A stretch of 44,507 bases of DNA, taken from NCBI GenBank assembly GCA_943908365.1, contig CALTTH010000038.1, positions 1 through 44,507 of the forward strand. The letters run 5' to 3'. The position numbers and the translations under genes were made by a program. The notes beneath the pieces are model-generated. The model made no database searches and was not told the origin of the DNA. It saw only the letters and a list, made by a program, of their open reading frames with translations. Positions 6,505 through 15,052 of this stretch are shown here, one piece after another. The stretch comes from an uncultured Hyphomicrobiales bacterium. GTDB taxonomy: Bacteria; Pseudomonadota; Alphaproteobacteria; Rhizobiales; Rhizobiaceae. How positions within the stretch are numbered: the first letter of the stretch is position 1; each line of letters opens with the position of its first letter.

Positions 6505-9222
6505 ATGGTCAGTCTCGGCGGCATCGCCCGCAAATTGTTTGGCTCGTCAAACGATCGCCGCGTTCGTTCCTATCGCACCAATATTGCAGCCATCGGCGCG
6601 CTCGAAGATGAGATGAAGGCTCTCTCCGATGAAGCGCTTGCGGCAAAGACGGTGGAATTCCGCCAGCAACTCGCCGAAGGCAAGACGCTAGACAGCCTGC
6701 TGATCCCGGCCTTCGCCGTAGCCCGTGAGGCTTCGCGCCGCGTGCTCGGCATGCGCCCCTTCGACGTTCAGTTGACCGGCGGCATGATCCTGCACGAGGG
6801 CGCCATTGCCGAGATGAAGACCGGTGAAGGCAAGACGCTGGTGGCGACACTTGCCGTGTACCTCAACGCGCTTGCCGGCAAGGGCGTGCATGTGGTGACC
6901 GTCAACGACTACCTCGCCAAGCGCGATGCCAGCATCATGGGACGCCTTTATGGCTTCCTCGGCCTGACCACCGGCGTGATCGTTCATGGTCTGGACGACG
7001 ATGAGCGCCGCGCGGCTTACGCCTGCGACATCACCTACGCGACGAACAACGAGCTCGGCTTCGATTATCTTCGCGACAACATGAAGTACGACAAGGCGCA
7101 GATGGTCCAGCGCGGCCACAACTACGCCATCGTCGACGAAGTCGACTCCATTCTGGTCGACGAAGCACGCACGCCGCTCATCATTTCCGGTCCGCTGGAT
7201 GACCGCTCCGATCTCTACAACACGATCGATGCCTTCATTCCGATGCTGACGCCAGACGATTACGAGATCGACGAGAAGCAGCGCTCGGCAAACTTCTCGG
7301 AAGAGGGCACCGAGAAGCTCGAAAATCTTTTGCGCCAAGCGGGCCTTCTCAAGGGTGAATCGCTCTATGACGTTGAGAATGTCGCGATCGTTCACCACAT
7401 TAACAACGCCCTGAAGGCCCACAAGCTTTTCCAGCGCGACAAGGACTATATCGTCCGCAATGGCGAGATCGTCATCATCGATGAGTTCACCGGTCGAATG
7501 ATGCCGGGTCGCCGTTACTCCGAAGGTCAGCACCAGGCGCTTGAGGCCAAGGAGAAGGTGCAGATCCAGCCGGAAAACCAGACGCTGTCGTCCGTCACCT
7601 TCCAGAACTATTTCCGCATGTACACCAAGCTTGCCGGCATGACCGGTACGGCGTCGACGGAAGCGGAAGAATTCAACAACATTTACGGCCTCGACGTCGT
7701 GGAAGTCCCGACCAACCTGCCTATCCAGCGTATCGACGAAGATGATGAGGTCTACCGGACCGGCGAAGAGAAGTTCAAGGCGATCATCGAAGAGATCCGT
7801 GCGGCGCATGAGCGCAATCAGCCGGTTCTCGTCGGTACGACCTCGATTGAAAAGTCCGAACTGCTCGCCACAATGTTGCGCCAGACGGGCTTTGAGAACT
7901 TCCAGGTTCTGAACGCCCGCTACCATGAGCAGGAAGCCTATATCGTCTCGCAGGCGGGCGTGCCCGGCGCTGTGACCATCGCCACCAACATGGCGGGCCG
8001 CGGCACGGACATCCAGCTTGGCGGCAACGTCGACATGCGCCTTGAGCGCGAATTGGAAGGAATGGAGCCCGGACCGGAGCGCGACGCCAAGGAACAGGCG
8101 ATCCGCGACGAGATCAAGGTTCTGAAGGAAAAGTCGCTTGCGGGTGGCGGTCTTTACGTCATTGCCACCGAGCGTCACGAAAGCCGCCGTATCGACAACC
8201 AGTTGCGCGGCCGTTCCGGTCGTCAGGGTGACCCCGGACGCTCGAAGTTCTATCTGTCGCTCCAGGACGACCTGATGCGCATCTTCGGATCCGACCGTAT
8301 GGACTCGATGCTGCAGAAGCTCGGCCTGAAGGAAGGCGAAGCGATCGTTCATCCCTGGATCAACAAGGCTCTCGAACGCGCGCAGAAGAAGGTGGAAGCC
8401 CGCAACTTCGAAACGCGCAAGAACCTGCTGAAATACGACGACGTTCTCAACGACCAGCGTAAGGTCATCTTCGAACAGCGCCTCGAGCTGATGGAAGCCG
8501 ACAATATCGGCGAGACCGCAGCGGACATGCGCAACGAAGTGATCGAAGCCCTTGTCGGCAAGCACATCCCTGAAAACGCCTACGCGGAACAGTGGGATAT
8601 CGAAGGGCTGAAGGCTGGCGTTCAACAGTCTCTCAACCTCGACCTGCCGCTCGACGATTGGGCTAAGGAAGAGGGTATTGCCGAAGACGATATTCTTCAG
8701 CGCATCACTGAAGCTGCAGACAAGGTCATGACAGACAAGGCCGAACGTTTCGGCCCTGAAGTAATGACCTATGTAGAGCGCTCCGTTATTTTGCAGACGA
8801 TCGACCATCTGTGGCGCGAACACATCGTTAACCTCGACCACCTGCGCTCTGTCGTCGGTTTCCGCGGTTACGCACAGCGCGATCCGCTTCAGGAATACAA
8901 GGCAGAAGCCTTTGAACTCTTCCAGGCCTTGCTCGCCAATCTGCGTGAAGCGGTCACCGCCCAGCTGATGCGTGTCGAACTGATGCGCGATCCGCCTGAA
9001 CCCGCCGAGCTTCCGGAAATGACGGCGCATCATCTCGACCCGATCACCGGTGAGGATGAATTCGCCGTGGCCTCCGCCGGCAATGGCGACGTCTATGTTC
9101 CACCGGAACAGCGCAATCCAAACGATCCGTCCACATGGGGCAAGGTCGGCCGCAACGAGGCCTGCCCGTGCGGATCCGGCAAGAAGTACAAGCACTGCCA
9201 CGGCGTTTTCGAGCAGGCTTGA
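6505..9222 (+). CDS. secA: Preprotein translocase ATPase SecA
   Basis: 905-residue motor of the Sec translocon, driving unfolded preproteins through SecYEG. Walker A is MKTGEGKT with Lys110. The DEAD-type Walker B lies in IVDEVDSILVDEARTPLIIS. The second motor domain has TNMAGRGTDIQLGGNV and a QLRGRSGRQGDPG arginine-finger block. The C-terminus keeps the zinc-binding SecB-contact motif CPCGSGKKYKHCHG. Full family length; ATG 6505. The 240-base gap to the divergent parvulin gene should hold both promoters, and a strong terminator follows. An uninterrupted minus-strand frame lies opposite most of it, but it is a codon-bias shadow. Confidence 0.99.
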   Translation: MVSLGGIARKLFGSSNDRRVRSYRTNIAAIGALEDEMKALSDEALAAKTVEFRQQLAEGKTLDSLLIPAFAVAREASRRVLGMRPFDVQLTGGMILHEGAIAEMKTGEGKTLVATLAVYLNALAGKGVHVVTVNDYLAKRDASIMGRLYGFLGLTTGVIVHGLDDDERRAAYACDITYATNNELGFDYLRDNMKYDKAQMVQRGHNYAIVDEVDSILVDEARTPLIISGPLDDRSDLYNTIDAFIPMLTPDDYEIDEKQRSANFSEEGTEKLENLLRQAGLLKGESLYDVENVAIVHHINNALKAHKLFQRDKDYIVRNGEIVIIDEFTGRMMPGRRYSEGQHQALEAKEKVQIQPENQTLSSVTFQNYFRMYTKLAGMTGTASTEAEEFNNIYGLDVVEVPTNLPIQRIDEDDEVYRTGEEKFKAIIEEIRAAHERNQPVLVGTTSIEKSELLATMLRQTGFENFQVLNARYHEQEAYIVSQAGVPGAVTIATNMAGRGTDIQLGGNVDMRLERELEGMEPGPERDAKEQAIRDEIKVLKEKSLAGGGLYVIATERHESRRIDNQLRGRSGRQGDPGRSKFYLSLQDDLMRIFGSDRMDSMLQKLGLKEGEAIVHPWINKALERAQKKVEARNFETRKNLLKYDDVLNDQRKVIFEQRLELMEADNIGETAADMRNEVIEALVGKHIPENAYAEQWDIEGLKAGVQQSLNLDLPLDDWAKEEGIAEDDILQRITEAADKVMTDKAERFGPEVMTYVERSVILQTIDHLWREHIVNLDHLRSVVGFRGYAQRDPLQEYKAEAFELFQALLANLREAVTAQLMRVELMRDPPEPAELPEMTAHHLDPITGEDEFAVASAGNGDVYVPPEQRNPNDPSTWGKVGRNEACPCGSGKKYKHCHGVFEQA

Positions 9223-9243
9223 TCCCTACCGTTGAGAAAAATG

Positions 9244-9286
9244 AGCGCGTCATCTGAGTTTAAATCAGGTGGCGCGCTTTTCTTTT
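9244..9286 (+). terminator. Intrinsic terminator of secA
   Basis: A 14-bp stem, AGCGCGTCATCTGA with TCAGGTGGCGCGCT (two G-U pairs in RNA), a 7-base loop and then TTTTCTTTT. It starts 21 bases after the secA stop and also insulates secA from the convergent hydrolase gene. Confidence 0.92.
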
Positions 9287-9351
9287 CCAGGCTACGCCAG
9301 GGATGGCAACTTCATGGTAACCGCTTTCCCTCACCGACTGTGAAACCGATC

Positions 9352-11169
9352 TTAAGGCTTGGGCGGAAGTTGAAGGGCTAGTGTTTTCAATTCCAGCGTC
9401 CAAGCCTCGCGAGCCTCGGCGGTGGTGAGGTTGTGATCGGCTTTCGGGATCGCGACGATCTTGGGCTTGCCGTATGGGCCTCTCAAAAGACGCCCGCGCC
9501 GGCAGAAGTTGCGCTCAAGCATGCCGAAACCGGCGTCTCCCTCGGAGTAGACAAGGGTGACCTGTGTATCGTTTTCGGCCAGCTTGCCGAAGTCGTGCGA
9601 GAGCGAACGGGCGCGTTCGGAAAAATAAGGGTACTTCACTGAAAGCGGGGTGAGAAAGGAAAACGTCTTCCCCACTAACGCCTTGAACAGATTGGAGAGG
9701 CCGCTTGCCACGCGCACTTCACCCCGCATCACACGCTTCCAGAGCGCTCCGCTCATGAACTTGGAGCCGTATCCAGACAGCGACTGACGGGTTGAGCGAA
9801 GAAACAGGTTCACATCCACGTCGGCTGGAATATAGAGATCATAGAGGTTGACCGGCACGCAGCCCTTGATCCTCGGGTCTTTTACCGCGCTCTTGAAGGC
9901 GACCCACGCGCCGCTGCAACGTCCGGTCACCACAACGGGAAGCTGGTTTTCGGCTTCGAGAAAATCGACGGCAGCCACAACATCGGTCAACTGGCTCGCA
10001 TGATAGAGGATCTGCTCCGGCGCGCCCTCAGCAGGCGGGCTATCGGCAACATTTGCTCCATCGAAGCGAAGAGACCCAATGCCTTGGCGGGCAAGGTCTC
10101 TGCACATCTGAGCTGATATACGCCCCCATCCCGACATGCGTTCATAGCCTGTTGGAGCCACGATGACGGTGGCACCTTGTTGCTGACCAAGGGGTTGGCA
10201 CATGATGCCGTAGAGCCGTTCGTGATCGCCAAAGCGGACCGGGCGCTCTTGAAATCCATCGCCCATCAGCGGTTGCGGAGAAAGGCCTTGCAGCAATGCT
10301 TCCTGCTCCAGCATTGCATTCTTGCAGCCCTGCTTTGCCGCGACGTCGGCAGCCCAGCCGGAGAGCATCTCAATGGCCTTTATTGACGGAACCGAGAAAA
10401 GCACGTCGCGTACAAAGGCGTTGTAGCCGGGAAACACTACCGACCGCAGTTCGGTATCCAGAGCGGCAAGATGGGTTGCAAACTGCTCGTCGGCCGGACG
10501 GTTTTCCTGCTTCAGGAGAAAAATGTTGGAGGCGGGTACGCTTGTGGAAGACGATATGGCGATGGTGCGGAGACTGGCGGCGAGAGTGTCAGGAAAGACC
10601 TGTTCGCCCATGGCGGGGCCTGATGCCTGCGCCCTATGCTGCAGGGCATCGGGATTGGCGACACGACTCAAGGCCACGAACTCTCGAAGCCAGTGACGCC
10701 CGGACAGAGCGGGCGCGGCAAGCGCAAGACCGACCACATTGTCCATGGTTTCCGCAGCCTTCCAGGCCAGCAGCGCGCCAAGACCATGGCCGATGAGGAT
10801 CAATTGGCGGGTCTGAGACAGTTCCCGCAGCTTCGCTGCTGCCGCGCGAATGCTGTCGAGCCATAGATCGAGACCCTTGTCGTCGTCGACTGGATCGATT
10901 GCGTCCCCCGTTCCGGGATAGTCGAAGCGCATGCTTGAGAGGCCGCGCGTCGCAAGGTCGCCAGCAAGCAGTCGCCAGAATTTACGCGCGCATAATTCTT
11001 CAAAGCCCCAGGAACTGACGAACAGGACCGCCGTGTCGGTATCCTTGCCGCTCAAGGAAACATTAGCCGGCTTATAAAGACCGACCGTGTTTGCAAATGT
11101 AACCGGATGGTCGACAGATGTCTGCTGCGTAGACACAGACATCTGACTGGAAGCGAAACCGGCGTTCAT
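9352..11169 (-). CDS. Fused double alpha/beta hydrolase, exosortase-associated hydrolase-like
   Basis: 605 residues with two tandem alpha/beta-hydrolase domains. Domain 1 (about 30-290) has AVLFVSSWGFEEL, SMRFDYPGTGDA and the nucleophile elbow GHGLG, in which the catalytic Ser is replaced by Gly129. Domain 2 (about 315-600) repeats the plan with SLRFDGANVADS and the elbow GRCSG, whose nucleophile position is Cys418. An Asp (YSEGDAGF) and a His (KADHNLT) downstream could complete a Cys-His-Asp triad. The block NLYDLY...WKRVMRGEV recalls the hydrolases found with exosortase A polysaccharide systems. No signal peptide, so cytoplasmic. The ATG at 11169 has AGGGG 8 bases upstream. Last gene of the minus-strand glycosyltransferase unit; removal or addition of acyl groups on lipid-linked sugars is inference. 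Confidence 0.78.
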   Translation of the reverse strand: MNAGFASSQMSVSTQQTSVDHPVTFANTVGLYKPANVSLSGKDTDTAVLFVSSWGFEELCARKFWRLLAGDLATRGLSSMRFDYPGTGDAIDPVDDDKGLDLWLDSIRAAAAKLRELSQTRQLILIGHGLGALLAWKAAETMDNVVGLALAAPALSGRHWLREFVALSRVANPDALQHRAQASGPAMGEQVFPDTLAASLRTIAISSSTSVPASNIFLLKQENRPADEQFATHLAALDTELRSVVFPGYNAFVRDVLFSVPSIKAIEMLSGWAADVAAKQGCKNAMLEQEALLQGLSPQPLMGDGFQERPVRFGDHERLYGIMCQPLGQQQGATVIVAPTGYERMSGWGRISAQMCRDLARQGIGSLRFDGANVADSPPAEGAPEQILYHASQLTDVVAAVDFLEAENQLPVVVTGRCSGAWVAFKSAVKDPRIKGCVPVNLYDLYIPADVDVNLFLRSTRQSLSGYGSKFMSGALWKRVMRGEVRVASGLSNLFKALVGKTFSFLTPLSVKYPYFSERARSLSHDFGKLAENDTQVTLVYSEGDAGFGMLERNFCRRGRLLRGPYGKPKIVAIPKADHNLTTAEAREAWTLELKTLALQLPPKP

Positions 11170-11266
11170 GTTCAATTCCCCTGCTCGCACCTATGGAGCG
11201 AAAGCAAAAATCGGACAATCAGCTAAATAAAATCTAAAGATACTGTGTTTTCTCAAAGTTATTACT

Positions 11267-12523
11267 TTAGAGAGCCTGCAGATGTAAATGATCCGGCCTC
11301 TGCGCTTCAACCAGAAGTGCGTTCAATCGTTCGTAGTAGCGCGACGCTTCAGCCGTCCCTTTAAAGCCGCGGATACCTGGAAAAAGTTTATCGCGCTCCG
11401 CCCACCAATTTCCATGACCGATCGTAAGCGCCTTTTCCATCACCCCGGCGAGCGCTCCGGCCACGCCTGGATCATAGCACCAGCCCGTTTTCATATCTTC
11501 CACGATCTCAGGTGTACCGCCGAGATTGGTGGCGATGATCGGCACACCATAGGCCGCGGCTTCGATCAGGATGAGGCTTTGAGGCTCGCGCCAGCGAGAG
11601 GGTAGAATGACAGCATCTGCCACTCCATAGACCTCCTCCGGCGGGGTAAAGCCCATGAAGGTGACTGGCGCACCGTTGGCGATGGACTGTAGGTGACGGA
11701 CATAATCTTCGCGGCCTCGACCCGCAACGATAAGCTTGGCAGACCCGCGGTTCGGCATGTCAACGAAGGCGCGGATGAGATCTTCGATACCCTTTTCTTC
11801 CGACAGAGCCCCGAGATAGCCGAAGGTGAAGATATCACTACGGGCGCTATCGCGTCCGACGAAGGGCCGATGAAGCTTATCATCTCGGAGGTTCTCGTTC
11901 CTCAGCACGTGCCACTCCGCTTTGGTGAGAACGCCTGCCCGAAGATAGGTCTGTTTCAGGGCCTCGCTGACCGCAATGGCCGTCATCCCCTCGCCATCCG
12001 ATTTCAGCCTAGACGTCAAGACACGACACTTGAGGCACGGAGTGTCGCAATTTCCGCCGGCATTGAACATGCTCGATTTTGGACAGAGCAGCGCATAGTC
12101 ATGCAGGTGCACACATAGTGGGATATTCAATTGGCGGCTAGCCTCGAAGAGCGCCGGCTGCATGCGTGCCGAGTTATGCGCGTAAACGAGGTCCACTTGC
12201 TCACGCGCGAATATCTCCCTAATTTCTTTGGCTGAAACGGCACCCACTGACGCCCTGAGATGCCAGCGCGCTTTCTCGATGCGTCCGACCAACGGCTTTT
12301 TATGTCCAGGGAGGTAGCTGTTGTGCCAATTCACCCGGACGACTCTGATACCGTCTTCGCCCGTCGCTTCGCCCGTCGGCGCCAGCCTGTCACCACTCAT
12401 ACCAAGCGAGAGAACGAAGACCTCGTGATGGCGCGCCAACTCCTTAGCGCACATACGCGCCACGATCTCCGCACCGCCCTCTTCCTGAGGCGCGAATGTC
12501 TGGGCTACGATACAAATCCGCAT
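11267..12523 (-). CDS. GT4 family glycosyltransferase (paralogue of the gene at 15053)
   Basis: 418-residue GT-B retaining glycosyltransferase. The N-terminal acceptor domain begins MRICIVAQTFAPQEEGGAE. The nucleotide-sugar domain has FGYLGALSEEKGIEDLI and the E-x7-E motif as EPQSLILIE, followed by GTPEIVEDMKTGW. A cysteine-rich insert, LLCPKSSMF...CDTPCLKC, sits in the N-domain, as in some other GT4 enzymes with an HDY-x-LLCP motif, and could bind a metal. It is collinear with the opposite-strand gene at 15053 over its whole length. Probably cytoplasmic and membrane-associated, adding one sugar to a lipid-linked repeat unit; donor and linkage unknown. ATG 12523 has a poor ribosome site. It lies 97 bases before the hydrolase and 71 after the next GT. 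Confidence 0.9.
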   Translation of the reverse strand: MRICIVAQTFAPQEEGGAEIVARMCAKELARHHEVFVLSLGMSGDRLAPTGEATGEDGIRVVRVNWHNSYLPGHKKPLVGRIEKARWHLRASVGAVSAKEIREIFAREQVDLVYAHNSARMQPALFEASRQLNIPLCVHLHDYALLCPKSSMFNAGGNCDTPCLKCRVLTSRLKSDGEGMTAIAVSEALKQTYLRAGVLTKAEWHVLRNENLRDDKLHRPFVGRDSARSDIFTFGYLGALSEEKGIEDLIRAFVDMPNRGSAKLIVAGRGREDYVRHLQSIANGAPVTFMGFTPPEEVYGVADAVILPSRWREPQSLILIEAAAYGVPIIATNLGGTPEIVEDMKTGWCYDPGVAGALAGVMEKALTIGHGNWWAERDKLFPGIRGFKGTAEASRYYERLNALLVEAQRPDHLHLQAL

Positions 12524-12594
12524 CGACTGGATTCACTTTCTTTCAACTGGCGCTCTGCCAGTCGACTATTACATTTAAGTATCTTCAATTTTAC

Positions 12595-13674
12595 TTAAAG
12601 CTGCTCGACAATATCAAGAAGGCGACCTGCGCTCCTATCCCAAGAAAATTCTTGAGCGCGCAGGTAGCCACGCTCTATCATCTTTGCACGATGTTCTGGG
12701 TTGTGCAAAATCTCGTTGATCGCGCGAGCCATATCTTCCGGCTGAAGGGGATCGAAGAACAGTGCCGCATCGCCGCAGACTTCCCGGGTCGGCGGAATAT
12801 CCGATGCCAGCACAGGACAACCCAGCAACATGGCCTCCAGCGGCGGAATGCCGAACCCTTCATAGAGGCTGGGAAAAAGAAGCGCAGTCGCTCCGGCATA
12901 AAGTCCAGCAATTTCCTCATCGGACAGGCGGCCTGTGAAGACGATCTTATCGGTGACGGAATTTGCTTCCGGTTCGGAGGTCTCATAGGATTGAAAAACG
13001 CTGGATGCGGGCGCGCCTGCGATGACGAACTTGGGCGCTGCTGAACCCATCAGCCGGATGGCGTCCATGGCGCGCCTAATATTCTTGTTCGGCGTACGCG
13101 AGCCGACGAACAGGAGATAGGGCTCATCCGCAAGCCCTAGTCGCGACACGACAGTCTGATCCCTGGCAACCGCAGCCATGTGCTCGCAGCTGTTAGAAAC
13201 GACAGCGACATCCTTGGTGCCGAAGGCACTTTCGAGCTCTCGTTTCGAAAACTCCGATACCGTGGCGATTTTTCCGCGGAGCGCGAGAAGATGGCCCAAC
13301 AACCCGTGAACCAGCCGGTACTTGCGCGAAAAATTCTCCGGCGTGCGGAAAATCATCGCGTCGTGAACGACTGTGACCGCACGCGAATGAAGGATGGGGC
13401 CGCTATTTCCAAGGTTGATGAGCCTGCCGTGCCGGGCGGCTTTGTAGAGGTTCGTCTGTTCCCAGACATGCCCGGAAGACCGGCCAGCGGACCGCTGTGT
13501 GATCGCGCGAAGAGGCAATCTTTCCGTCGCTCCCTCAGGCGTCAGCAGCACCCACTCGTCCGCGGTGGGATTTTTGGCCAGCCGTTTGTCGAGAGCAAGG
13601 ACGACCTCCCGGGCAAACCGTTGAACCCCACTCGTCGTTTGAGTGAGGAAGCGCCCATTGATGAAGGTGGTCAT
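12595..13674 (-). CDS. GT4 family glycosyltransferase
   Basis: 359-residue GT-B glycosyltransferase of the GT4 (glycosyl transferases group 1) family. It opens MTTFINGRFLTQTTSGVQRFA, an N-terminus common in mannosyl- or rhamnosyl-like GT4 enzymes of O-antigen and exopolysaccharide loci. The donor domain has LFVGSRTPNKNIRRAM and the E-x7-E motif inside SLYEGFGIPPLEAM, then GCPVLASDIPPTREVCGDAA. Specificity cannot be read from sequence. Its ATG overlaps the stop of the upstream GT as ATGA (13671-13674), so the two are translationally coupled and probably act in sequence on the same repeat unit. Confidence 0.92.
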   Translation of the reverse strand: MTTFINGRFLTQTTSGVQRFAREVVLALDKRLAKNPTADEWVLLTPEGATERLPLRAITQRSAGRSSGHVWEQTNLYKAARHGRLINLGNSGPILHSRAVTVVHDAMIFRTPENFSRKYRLVHGLLGHLLALRGKIATVSEFSKRELESAFGTKDVAVVSNSCEHMAAVARDQTVVSRLGLADEPYLLFVGSRTPNKNIRRAMDAIRLMGSAAPKFVIAGAPASSVFQSYETSEPEANSVTDKIVFTGRLSDEEIAGLYAGATALLFPSLYEGFGIPPLEAMLLGCPVLASDIPPTREVCGDAALFFDPLQPEDMARAINEILHNPEHRAKMIERGYLRAQEFSWDRSAGRLLDIVEQL

Positions 13675-14783
13675 GCCAGCACACGCACCTCGGCGGTTTG
13701 TTTGCCCGTTATCTCGTCATAGAGATCGACAATATCACCATTCATCCTGTCACTCTGATAACGGGACAGAAACCGCATATATCCCGCAAGCCCCATCTCG
13801 CGCCAACCCGCTCTATCGCGCGCCACGATCGTTTGCGCCAGAGCGTCACTATCGCCAGCGGGAATCAGAAAGCCTGTCTGACCATGGCGTACGATCGAGC
13901 GAAGGCCACCAACCGTAGAAGCAATTACCGGCTTCTTTGCACGCATTGCCTCCACAGCAACAAGGCCGAAACCCTCCCAACGCGACGGCATGACCACCAC
14001 GTCGCAGGCATTCATATAGCCTGCAATCTCCTCGGGCGATTTCCATCCCAAAAGCTCGACATTGTCCGGAACTAAGATCGGCTTGTTTTGCTCCTCATTC
14101 GTCGTGACATGAGCACCGATGACTTTGACTGTGACCTGGCTGCCGAGCGACTGGACGGCTTTCAAAAGCACATCGACACCCTTTTGCCGGTCAAGGCGTC
14201 CAACAAACAACACCTTGAGATGCGGATCACTCCATTCCACCGGAACCGCGACGGGCCGATTGCTCGACAGGCCGTTTTCGATCACGACCATCCGGTCGGG
14301 AGAAATACCGGCTTCGATCCCTCTGTCATATTCGTGCTGCGAGATCGCAACGATCTTCCGGCACAAGGGCGCAAGCAGACGTTCACCCAGCTTTGCGACA
14401 GGACGCAGAGGGCCAAGCGTCTCCATATCGAAAGACCATCCATGCGGACAGTAGACGATAGGGGGGAAATTTCGATTGAGCGCGCTGACCAAGCGCACAA
14501 CCAGACCTGCAAAGGTCGAATGGGCATGCACGACGTCCGGACGAAACGATTGCACTTCCTCCGTGACCGCACGTGCCAGCGCCGAGAGAGATTTGTAACG
14601 GCCGTTCCTTCGAAACGTGGTGATACAGGACAATGGAATATTTTGCACATGAGACAAATGTCGGTCTGGGACGATCACCCTGACATTCACCGCGCCGTAT
14701 TTTGCCACCTGATGGGGCGCCACCTCACTGAGATACGTCGCAGGCCCACCCGGCAGTGTTTCAAAAACGTGCAGAACCCTCAT
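13671..14783 (-). CDS. GT4 family glycosyltransferase
   Basis: 370-residue GT4 enzyme. It begins MRVLHVFETLPGGPATYL, with a glycine-rich acceptor loop, then HAHSTFAGLVVRL and the donor domain LFVGRLDRQKGVDVLLKAV with the E-x7-E motif in RWEGFGLVAVEAM and GLRSIVRHGQTGFLI. I start at ATG 14783 because the 29 residues upstream in the open frame are unlike the family. First gene of the minus-strand unit (this GT, two more GTs, hydrolase). It diverges from the GT at 15053 over 269 bases that must hold both promoters. Sugar and linkage unknown. Confidence 0.9.
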   Translation of the reverse strand: MRVLHVFETLPGGPATYLSEVAPHQVAKYGAVNVRVIVPDRHLSHVQNIPLSCITTFRRNGRYKSLSALARAVTEEVQSFRPDVVHAHSTFAGLVVRLVSALNRNFPPIVYCPHGWSFDMETLGPLRPVAKLGERLLAPLCRKIVAISQHEYDRGIEAGISPDRMVVIENGLSSNRPVAVPVEWSDPHLKVLFVGRLDRQKGVDVLLKAVQSLGSQVTVKVIGAHVTTNEEQNKPILVPDNVELLGWKSPEEIAGYMNACDVVVMPSRWEGFGLVAVEAMRAKKPVIASTVGGLRSIVRHGQTGFLIPAGDSDALAQTIVARDRAGWREMGLAGYMRFLSRYQSDRMNGDIVDLYDEITGKQTAEVRVLA

Positions 14784-15052
14784 TGTCTCTTCCCTTGGGC
14801 CACCCATTGACGTGGGTATACGCGGCGTTGTTGTTTTTGTTGCCCAGCGATTTTGTAAAACAGAATTCATGCGCTCGCCACCGATTTGCTCAACTGCGCC
14901 CTTCCTTCCGACTTCGAAGTGAAGAGCTCTTGATTGATGCGATGACTTTAGACATGCTTTCTCAAGGAAGGTTTATTCAACATATTTAAAGAGTTATTTG
15001 CGATTTAGGAACAATTGTAACGAACCACTCCCGATGAACGAGGGGAAGACGC

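Noticed and set aside
6688..9201. 837-codon open frame on the minus strand opposite secA
   Set aside because: Shadow of the GC-rich secA codons; the product has no recognisable domain and covers SecA itself.
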